A stretch of DNA of 64,000 nt. Source: Lelliottia jeotgali. Its GTDB lineage: Bacteria > Pseudomonadota > Gammaproteobacteria > Enterobacterales > Enterobacteriaceae. Below the pieces are notes generated by a model. It was not told the origin of the DNA. It saw only the letters and a list, made by a program, of their open reading frames with translations, and ran no database searches. The stretch is from positions 1,860,001 through 1,924,000 of the forward strand of contig CP018628.1 of NCBI GenBank assembly GCA_002271215.1, written 5' to 3'. Shown here in pieces: positions 33,534 through 40,426 of this stretch (the stretch's first letter is position 1; the number at the start of each line of letters is the position of its first letter). A program made the position numbers and the translations under genes.

Positions 33534-34295
33534 TTAGCGCGCCAGCCAGCCTCCGTCAACGGCGAGCGTATATCCGTTGATATAGTCAGATGCGCTGGAG
33601 GACAGGAAAACCACCGGGCCTTGCAGATCTTCGGGTCGTCCCCAGCGTGCGGCGGGTATGCGTTCCAAAATCTCCTGACTACGCTGGGCATCGTCACGGA
33701 GTTCCTGCGTATTGTTCGTCGCCATATAGCCTGGCGCAATCGCGTTCACATTAATGCCGTGTTCAGCCCACTCGTTTGCCAGCAGGCGCGTGATGCCTAA
33801 TACGCCACTTTTGGATGCAGTATAGGACGGCACGCGGATCCCTCCCTGGAAAGAGAGCATCGAGGCGATATTAATGATTTTGCCGCCTTCACCCTGGGCA
33901 ATAAATTGACGTGCGACGGCCTGAGAGAGAAAAAAGACTGACTTCAGATTCAGGTTCATGACGTCATCCCAGTTTTTTTCACTGAATGACAGGGCGTCCT
34001 CCCGACGGATTGTCCCGGAGTTGTTCACCAGAATATCGATATGCCCCATCTCCGATACCGCCTTAGCCACAACGGTTTCTATGGATTCCTGTTGGCTGAG
34101 ATCGGCCTGAATCGCCGTAAAACGTCGGCCCAGGGCTTTCACTTTTGCTGAAGTTTCTTCGGGAATTTTGCGGTTAACGCCCACGATATCGCATCCTGCT
34201 TGCGCCAGTCCCAGCGTCATTCCCTGGCCTAAACCGGTATCGCAGCCGGTGACGATGGCCACTTTTCCCGCCAGATTAAAGGCATCCAGTATCAT
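33534..34295 (-). CDS. kduD: KduD-like short-chain dehydrogenase (2-dehydro-3-deoxygluconate 5-dehydrogenase)
   Basis: A 253-residue classical SDR, the length of E. coli KduD and about three quarters identical by eye. The NAD motif is TGCDTGLGQG (residues 15-24), the active site YTASKSG is near residue 158, and IAPGYMATNNTQ follows. KduD interconverts 2,5-diketo-3-deoxygluconate and 2-dehydro-3-deoxygluconate in uronate/pectin breakdown. Here it stands alone between ydjM and hxpB, without kduI, so it may be a paralog with another hexuronate or sugar substrate. The usual NNAG motif is NNSG here. The start has a GAGGTAA ribosome-binding site. Confidence 0.78.
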   Translation of the reverse strand: MILDAFNLAGKVAIVTGCDTGLGQGMTLGLAQAGCDIVGVNRKIPEETSAKVKALGRRFTAIQADLSQQESIETVVAKAVSEMGHIDILVNNSGTIRREDALSFSEKNWDDVMNLNLKSVFFLSQAVARQFIAQGEGGKIINIASMLSFQGGIRVPSYTASKSGVLGITRLLANEWAEHGINVNAIAPGYMATNNTQELRDDAQRSQEILERIPAARWGRPEDLQGPVVFLSSSASDYINGYTLAVDGGWLAR

Positions 34296-34408
34296 ATTTA
34301 CCTCAGATTGTAGGGTTATTATCGTTCTGAGAGTAAGAATAGGAGGCACTTCGCAGAAATACAAATAAAAATGAAATGATGTTTTAAAAATGGACCGAGA
34401 GTCATGTT

Positions 34409-34433
34409 TTCGGGCAACTGAACGTTGCCCGAA
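34409..34433. other. strong hairpin after hxpB
   Basis: TTCGGGCAAC (34409-34418) pairs perfectly with GTTGCCCGAA (34424-34433). It lies just beyond the hxpB stop on the minus strand, but there is no U tract in that direction, so it may stabilise the mRNA end rather than terminate. Confidence 0.55.
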
Positions 34434-34442
34434 GGGGAGTGA

Positions 34443-35111
34443 TTAGCCGCGCAAATGGGCTACGGTGAGGTCGTTCAGCGTCACCAGTTTAGCGTCTGCA
34501 AGGGCAAAACGCGGATCGTTCTGGCCTTCTTCTGCCGGGACCACGATGGAACGCATCCGCGCTGCTTTGGAGGCGATCATACCGTTGACCGAATCTTCCA
34601 GCGCCACACAGGCCAGCGTATCAACGCCGAGTTTTGCTGCACAATCCATATAAACCTGCGGATGCGGCTTGCTGTACGGCAGCTTTTCCGCCGAAGCCAG
34701 TGCGTCGAAGCTGCTGCGCAAATCGAACATTTCCAGCACTTTTTCCAGCATGTGCAGCGGTGACGCGGATGCCAGACCGACTTTCAGCCCCTGCGCTTTA
34801 CACAGGGCGATGGCTTCACGCGCGCCCGGCAGCAAGGGGCGATTTTCTTCGACCAGAGAAATCGCACGGCTAATAATGCGGTCGGTCACTTCCTGGCGGC
34901 TTGGGCCGTTCCACGGCTGGTGGGCATACCAGAGTTCAACAACCATATCGATGCGCAGTCCCAGCGTGTCCGGGAGTTCGCTACGGCGGCTGATATCCAC
35001 TCCAATGCTGGCCATGACATCCAGTTCGGCACGATCCCACAGTGGTTCGGAATCGATCAACAATCCATCCATATCGAAAATGGCAGCAACAATCTGGCGC
35101 GGGGTCGACAT
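34443..35111 (-). CDS. hxpB: hexitol phosphatase B, HAD family
   Basis: A 222-residue HAD phosphatase, identical in length to E. coli HxpB (YniC). Motif I is AAIFDMDGLLIDSEP (residues 9-23), motif II is in GLASASPLHM, motif III is the lysine in LPYSKPHP, and motif IV is ALEDSVNGM. E. coli HxpB dephosphorylates sorbitol-6-phosphate, 2-deoxyglucose-6-phosphate and related sugar phosphates. The ATG at 35111 matches the family; an upstream in-frame start at 35129 is less likely. It is divergent from yniB. Confidence 0.95.
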   Translation of the reverse strand: MSTPRQIVAAIFDMDGLLIDSEPLWDRAELDVMASIGVDISRRSELPDTLGLRIDMVVELWYAHQPWNGPSRQEVTDRIISRAISLVEENRPLLPGAREAIALCKAQGLKVGLASASPLHMLEKVLEMFDLRSSFDALASAEKLPYSKPHPQVYMDCAAKLGVDTLACVALEDSVNGMIASKAARMRSIVVPAEEGQNDPRFALADAKLVTLNDLTVAHLRG

Positions 35112-35258
35112 AACGATATCTCCATTCACAGGTTTTCAAGACGAGAGCAGTCTAAAGTTACCCCGCAATTTAGCATAATTGGCCTTAAAGAACGGGCGAA
35201 ATTCGTAAGCAGAAGGTAAACTTAGGCTCTTAAAGAGCGTCTTAATGAAGGGGAACTG

Positions 35259-35795
35259 ATGACGTATCAACAAGCTGGACGCATAGCGGTACTAAAACGC
35301 ATTGCCGGATGGGTGATTTTTATTCCGGCCGTGATTTCCACGCTGATCTCTGTGCTGAAATTCATGTATGAGCACAGTGAAAAACAGGCGGGTATCAATG
35401 CAGTTATGCTTGATTTTGCGCATGTCATGATCGAGATGATGCGCTTTAATACGCCGTTTCTTAATGTCTTCTGGTACAACTCACCGACGCCTGATTTTCA
35501 TCAAAAGCTGAATCTTGTGTTCTGGATTATCTTTGCGCTGATATTCATCGCGCTGGCGTTACAGGCATCCGGCGCGCGGATGAGCCGTCAAACTCGATTC
35601 TTGCGTGAAGGGGTGGAAGACCAGCTGATTCTGGAACAAGCGAAAGGTGCAGATGGGCTCACTCGCGAGCAGATTGAATCGCGCATTGTGGTGCCACATC
35701 ACACCATTTTCCTGCAGATTTTCCCGCTGTATGTCCTGCCGGTGATTATTATCGTTGGCGGCTATTTCTTCTTTTCATTGCTTGGTTTTCTGTAA
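35259..35795 (+). CDS. yniB: inner-membrane protein YniB
   Basis: A 178-residue membrane protein, the same length as E. coli YniB. Hydrophobic segments lie at about residues 15-35, 85-105 and 155-177. A charged middle stretch of about 50 residues (EGVEDQLILEQAKGADGLTR) is probably cytoplasmic. No function is known. It is divergent from hxpB and convergent with yniA, sharing a terminator with the latter. Confidence 0.92.
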   Translation: MTYQQAGRIAVLKRIAGWVIFIPAVISTLISVLKFMYEHSEKQAGINAVMLDFAHVMIEMMRFNTPFLNVFWYNSPTPDFHQKLNLVFWIIFALIFIALALQASGARMSRQTRFLREGVEDQLILEQAKGADGLTREQIESRIVVPHHTIFLQIFPLYVLPVIIIVGGYFFFSLLGFL

Positions 35796-35799
35796 AGCA

Positions 35800-35825
35800 A
35801 AACGGGTGGTTTTTGCCACCCGTTT
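35800..35825. terminator. bidirectional terminator between yniB and yniA
   Basis: AAACGGGTGG (35800-35809) pairs with CCACCCGTTT (35816-35825), with a T-rich loop. The stop codons of both convergent genes lie within a few bases. Confidence 0.82.
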
Positions 35826-35831
35826 CTACTG

Positions 35832-36692
35832 TTACGCCGCTAATACCCGCTCAAGCGCACGCTGCGCATTCACCAGATGGTCGCCTCCGAACAAAATCGC
35901 CCGGTTAAAGAGCGTATAGAGTTGGTAGATTGGCTGTCGTTCGAGAAATCCTGCGGGCAGGGGGGAAACTGACTGATAGCCATCGTAGATTTGCGGCGGC
36001 TGTTCCGGATGCAGCGGCAACATTGCCAGGTCACACTCGCGGTCGCCCCAGTAGCAGGCCGGATCAAAAATGTAAGGCCCGTTCGGTCCTAATGCACAGT
36101 TTTCGGACCATAAATCGCCATGCAGGAGCGAAGGTTGCGGCTGATGCGAGGAAAGTCGCTGCTGGATATGTTCCACGATGGCGTCGATATTGCCAAACTC
36201 CAGCCCTTTTTCCGCAGCAAGCTCCAGCTGCCAGCCGATACGTTGTTCGGCAAAGAATGTAGACCAGCGGCGCTGCCAGGCGTTGGGTTGTGGCGTGGTG
36301 GAAAGATCGTTATCAAAATCAAGACCAAACTGCGGCTGATCGCTCCATTGATGCAGACGAGCAATTTGCTGGCCCAACAGAAACGCGTTGTGCGCGTCCA
36401 GCGGACGGGCAGGGAGATAATCCATCACCAGAAAGCTGTAGTCGCGATCGCTGCCAAGCGCCCAGACCTGAGGGACTGAGACGGTTTTGCTGCGCGACAA
36501 TAATTCCAGCTGATCGGCCTCGGCAGTGAAGATAGGAAGCAATTCCCGCTCATCACATTTGACGAAAAAATCGCGTCCCGCGAAGCGTAGATGCCATGCG
36601 GCGTGGATCTCACCGCCCGGCAACTCGTTTCGCAGCTCAATTTCTCCGTCGCCCAGTTGCTCGCTTAAAAGATGACTGATAGCCTGCCACAT
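35832..36692 (-). CDS. yniA: fructosamine kinase family protein YniA
   Basis: A 286-residue member of the fructosamine/ketosamine-3-kinase family with an aminoglycoside phosphotransferase fold, the same length as E. coli YniA. The catalytic loop SLLHGDLWSENC is near residue 190, followed by FDPACYWGDRECDLAM with the metal-binding aspartate. Such kinases phosphorylate sugar adducts on proteins or small amines so that they fall off (deglycation). The physiological substrate is unproven. Confidence 0.94.
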   Translation of the reverse strand: MWQAISHLLSEQLGDGEIELRNELPGGEIHAAWHLRFAGRDFFVKCDERELLPIFTAEADQLELLSRSKTVSVPQVWALGSDRDYSFLVMDYLPARPLDAHNAFLLGQQIARLHQWSDQPQFGLDFDNDLSTTPQPNAWQRRWSTFFAEQRIGWQLELAAEKGLEFGNIDAIVEHIQQRLSSHQPQPSLLHGDLWSENCALGPNGPYIFDPACYWGDRECDLAMLPLHPEQPPQIYDGYQSVSPLPAGFLERQPIYQLYTLFNRAILFGGDHLVNAQRALERVLAA

Positions 36693-36797
36693 GATGATTC
36701 TCCCATGTTGTCCGCCAGATCATAACGTTAGCGCATAACCGCTATTAATTAATACGAGCTAACGCACACCTGAGCCGTATGGATCGTTACAGGGCAT

Positions 36798-37088
36798 TTA
36801 TTGTTCTATCTTTTGCCACTCTTCCCAGGTGTTCACGGCGATGTCAGCGTCTTTGCCTGTTGCGCTCTCGACCAGCCCGCTGGCCAGTGCTTTCACTTCA
36901 TCAGCATTGAGAGTGCTTATCAGACCGAAGGTATTGATACCCAGATCGTGAACGTTGCCCTCGTCATCGGTTAGCGTCAGCAAAAAGCCGCCGCGAGAAA
37001 AGTGGTTGGTTATCTCGTTGAGTTCAGTCAGCGAGTCTTCATGAATTTTGATGGTTACGACGTAGCGGGTGATGTCACCACTGCTCAT
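36798..37088 (-). CDS. ydiZ: conserved protein YdiZ
   Basis: A 96-residue soluble protein that matches E. coli YdiZ in length and sequence: MSSGDITRYVVTIK at the start, then GNVHDLGINTFGLIST in the middle, and TWEEWQKIEQ at the end. Function is unknown. It lies between yniA and pfkB on the same strand, with about 100 bases on each side. The upstream spacer to yniA contains GTTAGC/GCTAAC arms (36727-36763) that could form a hairpin. Confidence 0.9.
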   Translation of the reverse strand: MSSGDITRYVVTIKIHEDSLTELNEITNHFSRGGFLLTLTDDEGNVHDLGINTFGLISTLNADEVKALASGLVESATGKDADIAVNTWEEWQKIEQ

Positions 37089-37160
37089 ATTTCACCTCTT
37101 TGTTATCGCGAAAGTTTTCTTAGCATAGTCGATAGCGCCAGTTTGGCGACTCAATGAGCA

Positions 37161-37183
37161 CTTCCCCTCGCATTGAGGGGAAG
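37161..37183. terminator. hairpin downstream of pfkB
   Basis: CTTCCCCTC (37161-37169) pairs with GAGGGGAAG (37175-37183), ten bases beyond the pfkB stop. There is no T run on the minus strand, so termination may be weak or Rho-assisted. Confidence 0.55.
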
Positions 37184-37192
37184 CCTGCTGCG

Positions 37193-38125
37193 TTAGCTGC
37201 GGGTGAGATAATCCACAATTTTTTGCGTATCTTCGAGTGAACACAACCGCGTACCATGATTGATAGTAGCTGCGCTACCCGCTGCAACGCCATAGCGTGT
37301 CATTTCCAGCAGCGACGCGCCTTGTGCCAGTTTTAAGGTCATTGCGCCTACCATGCTGTCACCGGCACCCACGGTGCTTTGGCTTTTCATTGGCGGCGGG
37401 ACGACCTGCACCGAACCGGTTTCATCGACCCCGAGCGCACCCTGTGGCCCCAGTGACACCACGACGCGACGCGCTTTGCCGTTACGCACCAGCTCCTCGG
37501 CGGCGGAACGAACGTCATCGGGCTGGGTTAACGGACGATTGACCAGCGCACTCAGCTCTTTTTGGTTCGGTTTGATCAGTTCCAGATTGCCGGATTCCAG
37601 CGCGGCGGTCAGCGCTTCGCCGGAACTGTCGACAATACAGCGCAGGCCTTTCTTCTTGGCTGCATCTATCAAGTGGGTGAGTTTTTCGCATTTAACGCCC
37701 GGCGGAAGGCTGCCGCTGATGACCAGAATGGCACCGCTTTCGATTGCGAGTACTTTCTCTTCCAGCTGGCGAAACTCATTGTCTTCCAGCATGGCGCCTG
37801 GCATGACGAAACGGTACTGTTCGCCGCTCGATTCGACATGGACATGCAGGTTCTGTCGTGTCCAGTCTTTGGCTTCCACCGTATCGACGGCCACGTGTTC
37901 ATTGGCCAGCAACGCCACCAGATGTTCACCGGTCGCACCGCCCGCCGGGAAAATAGCCGTGGCTGTCCCACCGAGATGAGTGATGGCTCGTGCGACGTTA
38001 ATCCCGCCGCCGCCTGGCTCAAAGACAGGGGCGCTACAGCGGAGTTTACCTTCAGGATAAATTTGTGGGGTGAGGGTCGCGCTGTCGAGAGAAGGGGAGA
38101 GCGTCAGCGTATAAATCGGTACCAT
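37193..38125 (-). CDS. pfkB: 6-phosphofructokinase II
   Basis: A 310-residue ribokinase-family sugar kinase, one residue longer than E. coli PfkB. The N-terminal substrate motif is EPGGGGINVARAI near residue 37, and the C-terminal ATP/catalytic motif is STVGAGDSMVGAM near residue 250, with the catalytic aspartate in GAGD. It phosphorylates fructose-6-phosphate, the minor phosphofructokinase activity in E. coli. An AAAGGAGG ribosome-binding site precedes the ATG. Confidence 0.96.
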   Translation of the reverse strand: MVPIYTLTLSPSLDSATLTPQIYPEGKLRCSAPVFEPGGGGINVARAITHLGGTATAIFPAGGATGEHLVALLANEHVAVDTVEAKDWTRQNLHVHVESSGEQYRFVMPGAMLEDNEFRQLEEKVLAIESGAILVISGSLPPGVKCEKLTHLIDAAKKKGLRCIVDSSGEALTAALESGNLELIKPNQKELSALVNRPLTQPDDVRSAAEELVRNGKARRVVVSLGPQGALGVDETGSVQVVPPPMKSQSTVGAGDSMVGAMTLKLAQGASLLEMTRYGVAAGSAATINHGTRLCSLEDTQKIVDYLTRS

Positions 38126-38307
38126 TATGACCTCCTTTTTATATGGACTCAGCTAAGCATGGCACAAATAGCCGGAAGAGAAAGTAAATAACAGTATGAT
38201 TTTAAATATAAATGTTTAGGCCGTTAGTGCCTTTTTATTATGAATTAAACAGCGATTTAAGATCGTTCTTATTCAAAAATTGAAATAAGAAATCATTGCT
38301 ATGTTAA

Positions 38308-38418
38308 ATGAGCCTTTTTATAATTTGTTACCTTTCTAAGGATGCCTTGTCATTGATCCTCAAGAAAGTTTCCGAGACCGTGATGGTCTCTTTTTTTGTT
38401 GTACGGACTCCTTTATAA
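38308..38418 (+). CDS. possible 36-codon leader ORF ending at the ydiY start codon
   Basis: An ATG at 38308 opens 36 codons (start MSLFIICYLSKDALS) ending in a TAA at 38416-38418, immediately before the ydiY ATG at 38419. The frame runs straight through the terminator hairpin at 38374-38397. There is no recognisable ribosome-binding site, and the peptide shows no family, so chance is a real alternative. If translated, ribosomes would disrupt the hairpin and could favour ydiY expression. Confidence 0.2.
   Translation: MSLFIICYLSKDALSLILKKVSETVMVSFFVVRTPL
38374..38397 (+). terminator. intrinsic terminator inside the ydiY leader
   Basis: GAGACC-GTGAT-GGTCTC is followed by TTTTTTT, a textbook terminator. 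It lies only 22 bases upstream of the ydiY start codon, and no gene on this strand ends before it. It could be an attenuator in the ydiY mRNA or the end of a short RNA. A possible promoter upstream is TTGAAA at 38279-38284 with a poor -10. The remainder of the 293-base pfkB-ydiY spacer is AT-rich. Confidence 0.75.
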
Positions 38419-39177
38419 ATGAAGCTCTTGAAGACAGTACCTGCCGCAATGATGCTGGCGGGTGGCGTGTTTGCCTCGATGTACGCAGCCGCTGACGATA
38501 CCGTTTTTACTGTCATGGATGACCCATCCACTGCGCAGAAACCGTTTGAAGGTAACCTTAACGCTGGCTATCTGGCGCAATCAGGTAACACCAAAAGCTC
38601 TTCCCTGACCGCAGACACCACCATGACCTGGTACGGCAATACCACCGCCTGGTCCCTGTGGGGTAACGCTAGCAACACCTCCTCTAACGACGAGCGCTCC
38701 TCTGAGAAGTATGCAGTGGGTGGCCGTAGCCGTTACAACATGACGGATTATGACTATCTTTTCGGCCAGGCAAGCTGGCTAACTGACCGCTACAACGGCT
38801 ATCGCCAGCGTGACGTCTTCACAGCAGGTTATGGTCGCCAGTTCCTGAACGGTCCCGTCCACAGTTTCCGTTTCGAATTCGGTCCTGGTGTACGTTATGA
38901 CGAGTACACCGATGGTGATACCAAAACGCAGCCGCTGGGTTATGCGTCCGGTACCTACGCCTGGCAGTTTACCGATAATGCTAAATTTACTCAGGGCGTT
39001 TCCGTGTTTGGTGCAGACGATACGACACTGAACTCTGAAACTGCATTGAACGTGGCGATCAATGAACACTTTGGTCTGAAAGTCGCCTACAACGTGACCT
39101 GGAACTCGGAGCCACCGGCTTCTGCGCCAGAGCACACCGATCGCAGAACGACGATCTCTTTAGGTTATAAAATGTAA
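38419..39177 (+). CDS. ydiY: outer-membrane DUF481 protein YdiY, acid-inducible
   Basis: A 252-residue outer-membrane protein with a signal peptide (residues 1-25, ending YAAADD). The mature protein has the alternating polar/aromatic strands of a beta-barrel (for example NLNAGYLAQSGNTKSSSL and TTISLGYKM at the end). It is the length of E. coli YdiY and nearly identical. DUF481 proteins are often salt- or acid-induced, and E. coli YdiY is described as acid-inducible. An intrinsic terminator lies in its leader and another follows the gene. The ribosome-binding site is weak (GGACTCC). Confidence 0.94.
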   Translation: MKLLKTVPAAMMLAGGVFASMYAAADDTVFTVMDDPSTAQKPFEGNLNAGYLAQSGNTKSSSLTADTTMTWYGNTTAWSLWGNASNTSSNDERSSEKYAVGGRSRYNMTDYDYLFGQASWLTDRYNGYRQRDVFTAGYGRQFLNGPVHSFRFEFGPGVRYDEYTDGDTKTQPLGYASGTYAWQFTDNAKFTQGVSVFGADDTTLNSETALNVAINEHFGLKVAYNVTWNSEPPASAPEHTDRRTTISLGYKM

Positions 39178-39182
39178 TATCA

Positions 39183-39218
39183 GCGGGCCGATATATTATC
39201 GGCCCGCATTTTTATTTT
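39183..39218 (+). terminator. intrinsic terminator of ydiY
   Basis: GCGGGCCGAT (39183-39192) pairs perfectly with ATCGGCCCGC (39198-39207), followed by ATTTTTATTTT. It begins six bases after the ydiY stop. Confidence 0.92.
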
Positions 39219-39442
39219 AACAAACTGTGCTATTAAATATTGAACAGCGTTTTAAATTAATACCCCAGCTGTATTCTCCATAATTTCTTCATAATTACCT
39301 TTCGAGATTAATAATCAGTTTATTTGACACGATTTGATAAATAAATTGACTATGCAAAAGTGTGATCCAGATCTACACTAACAATACAGGCGATTAATTG
39401 CCTCAAGGTGTTCTGCATTAATTCAGATAGAGAAGAATCATT

Positions 39443-39676
39443 ATGAATAAAATCAAAACCGCTGCAGCAGCAATGGTGCTTTCCGCACTTTCATTTGGTG
39501 TATTTGCTGCTGATTCAGTAACGCAACCTGCCAGTGACACCACCAGCCAGATCGGCATTACTCGTGCCTCTGATGTAGAAGCCGGCTCTAACATCGCACC
39601 AGGCTCTCAGTCTACAGGTCAGTCAATGAATGACGCTTTCGATGTGCACAAACTGGTTGCGGGTGAGTGGTCTTAA
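39443..39676 (+). CDS. small secreted protein, family not recognised
   Basis: A 77-residue protein with a clear signal peptide: MNKIKTAAAAMVLSALSF then GVFAADS, cleavage after residue 22. The mature 55 residues are rich in Ser, Thr, Gln and Ala, lack cysteine and end in KLVAGEWS. The signal peptide resembles those of the BhsA/YhcN (DUF1471) proteins, but the mature part does not show that domain. It has its own terminator and a 265-base AT-rich upstream region with an imperfect CRP-like TGTGATCCAGATCTACA near 39360. No operon partner. I do not know its function. Confidence 0.8.
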   Translation: MNKIKTAAAAMVLSALSFGVFAADSVTQPASDTTSQIGITRASDVEAGSNIAPGSQSTGQSMNDAFDVHKLVAGEWS

Positions 39677-39699
39677 TTAGCCAATAGCCACCCCAGTGA

Positions 39700-39728
39700 A
39701 AAAACCGGATAATGATGTACCGGTTTTT
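39700..39728 (+). terminator. intrinsic terminator after the small secreted protein gene
   Basis: AAAAACCGG (39700-39708) pairs with CCGGTTTTT (39720-39728) around an 11-base loop, 24 bases after the stop codon. Confidence 0.85.
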
Positions 39729-39844
39729 CGCATTATAGGTAGCGTAAACTTATTTCAGAATTGATATAGTTATGTCGTACGAACGGACAGTAAAGCGTTC
39801 ACCCGAATGATTGATCCGCTAATACATTTCATCTTCAGCAAAAT

Positions 39845-39955
39845 CTACTCACCCCAAATCATCGCCGCCCAGCGTAATAACAACATGGCACCACAGATAG
39901 CGATTAACACCACCACCATTTTCCAGTGTTTTTGAGCAAAGCGTTTTGATGGCAT
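39845..39955 (-). CDS. yniD: small membrane protein YniD
   Basis: A 36-residue protein, MPSKRFAQKHWKM followed by a hydrophobic helix VVVLIAICGAMLLLRWAA and the end MIWGE. It differs by only a few residues from E. coli YniD (35 residues), a single-pass inner-membrane small protein found at the same place. The basic N terminus suggests a cytoplasmic N-terminus. A good ribosome-binding site AAGGAACGG precedes the ATG. Function is unknown. The frame on the opposite strand (from 39807) is only its shadow. Confidence 0.88.
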   Translation of the reverse strand: MPSKRFAQKHWKMVVVLIAICGAMLLLRWAAMIWGE

Positions 39956-40021
39956 AAACCGTTCCTTCGTCAGTTGATAATCTGAGTCTATCAAAAACGA
40001 TCAGACGGCGTCACCTCGGGT

Positions 40022-40114
40022 TCAGAACCAGTGAAATTTATCCGCAAGGATCATCACCAGTGCTGCTGCTGAAACAAGATTCAATATCACCACTGTTCTG
40101 CTGGAAACGTTCAT
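40022..40114 (-). CDS. YncL-like very small membrane protein
   Basis: A 30-residue frame starting MNVSSRTVVILNLVSAAALV and ending DKFHWF. The first nine residues match E. coli YncL (MNVSSRTVVLINF...), and the rest is the same pattern: one hydrophobic helix, then a short polar/aromatic tail. In E. coli yncL is at another locus as far as I recall. A G-rich GGGGGC lies about eight bases upstream of the ATG. It is 66 bases upstream of yniD on the same strand, so the two tiny genes may be cotranscribed. Confidence 0.7.
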   Translation of the reverse strand: MNVSSRTVVILNLVSAAALVMILADKFHWF

Positions 40115-40227
40115 ATCATGCCCCCGGTTGTTAGGACCTTTTCAAGATTAGCTCAGCAAAATGGGAATGCGAGCGTTGAACCGCGAAACTCATACAAAAG
40201 TATGAAAGGCATCAAACTGGTCGCAGA

Positions 40228-40248
40228 GGGTGCATTCACCCTTTTTTT
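40228..40248 (+). terminator. intrinsic terminator before the thrS leader
   Basis: GGGTG-CATT-CACCC is followed by TTTTTTT. It points in the thrS direction, yet no plus-strand gene ends here (the nearest terminator is at 39700-39728). It may shield thrS from readthrough or end an unannotated short RNA. Confidence 0.7.
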
Positions 40249-40264
40249 AGTGTTACCATCGCAA

Positions 40265-40426
40265 GGCAGATCGTAAATCAGGCTTTGTCTGATTCGATCC
40301 TGTAGCAGACTGCGAGCCAATTTGACGATTGTTGGTCAGATGGTGTCGCAATCTATTGTTAAAATACGATTATTTTCTTTGTATATGCTCTTATGTGTGG
40401 GGCATCACTGCAAATAAGGATATAAA
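40265..40426 (+). promoter_or_regulatory. thrS leader with translational operator
   Basis: In E. coli the roughly 160-base thrS leader folds into tRNA-Thr-like domains bound by ThrRS, which represses its own translation. This leader has the same length and the same proximal end (CACTGCAAATAAGGATATAAA before the ATG, split here as CACTGCAAATAAGG and ATATAAA). Candidate stems include AATCAG/CTGATT near 40280-40298. A TACCAT near 40253 is a possible -10. The exact domain boundaries were not folded. Confidence 0.55.

Noticed and set aside
39360..39378. CRP site upstream of the small secreted protein gene
   Set aside because: TGTGA is followed by TCTACA rather than TCACA at the right spacing; too weak to list as a site.
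39807..39935. A 42-codon plus-strand frame opposite yniD
   Set aside because: It is the reverse of yniD, which has a good ribosome-binding site and matches a known small protein.
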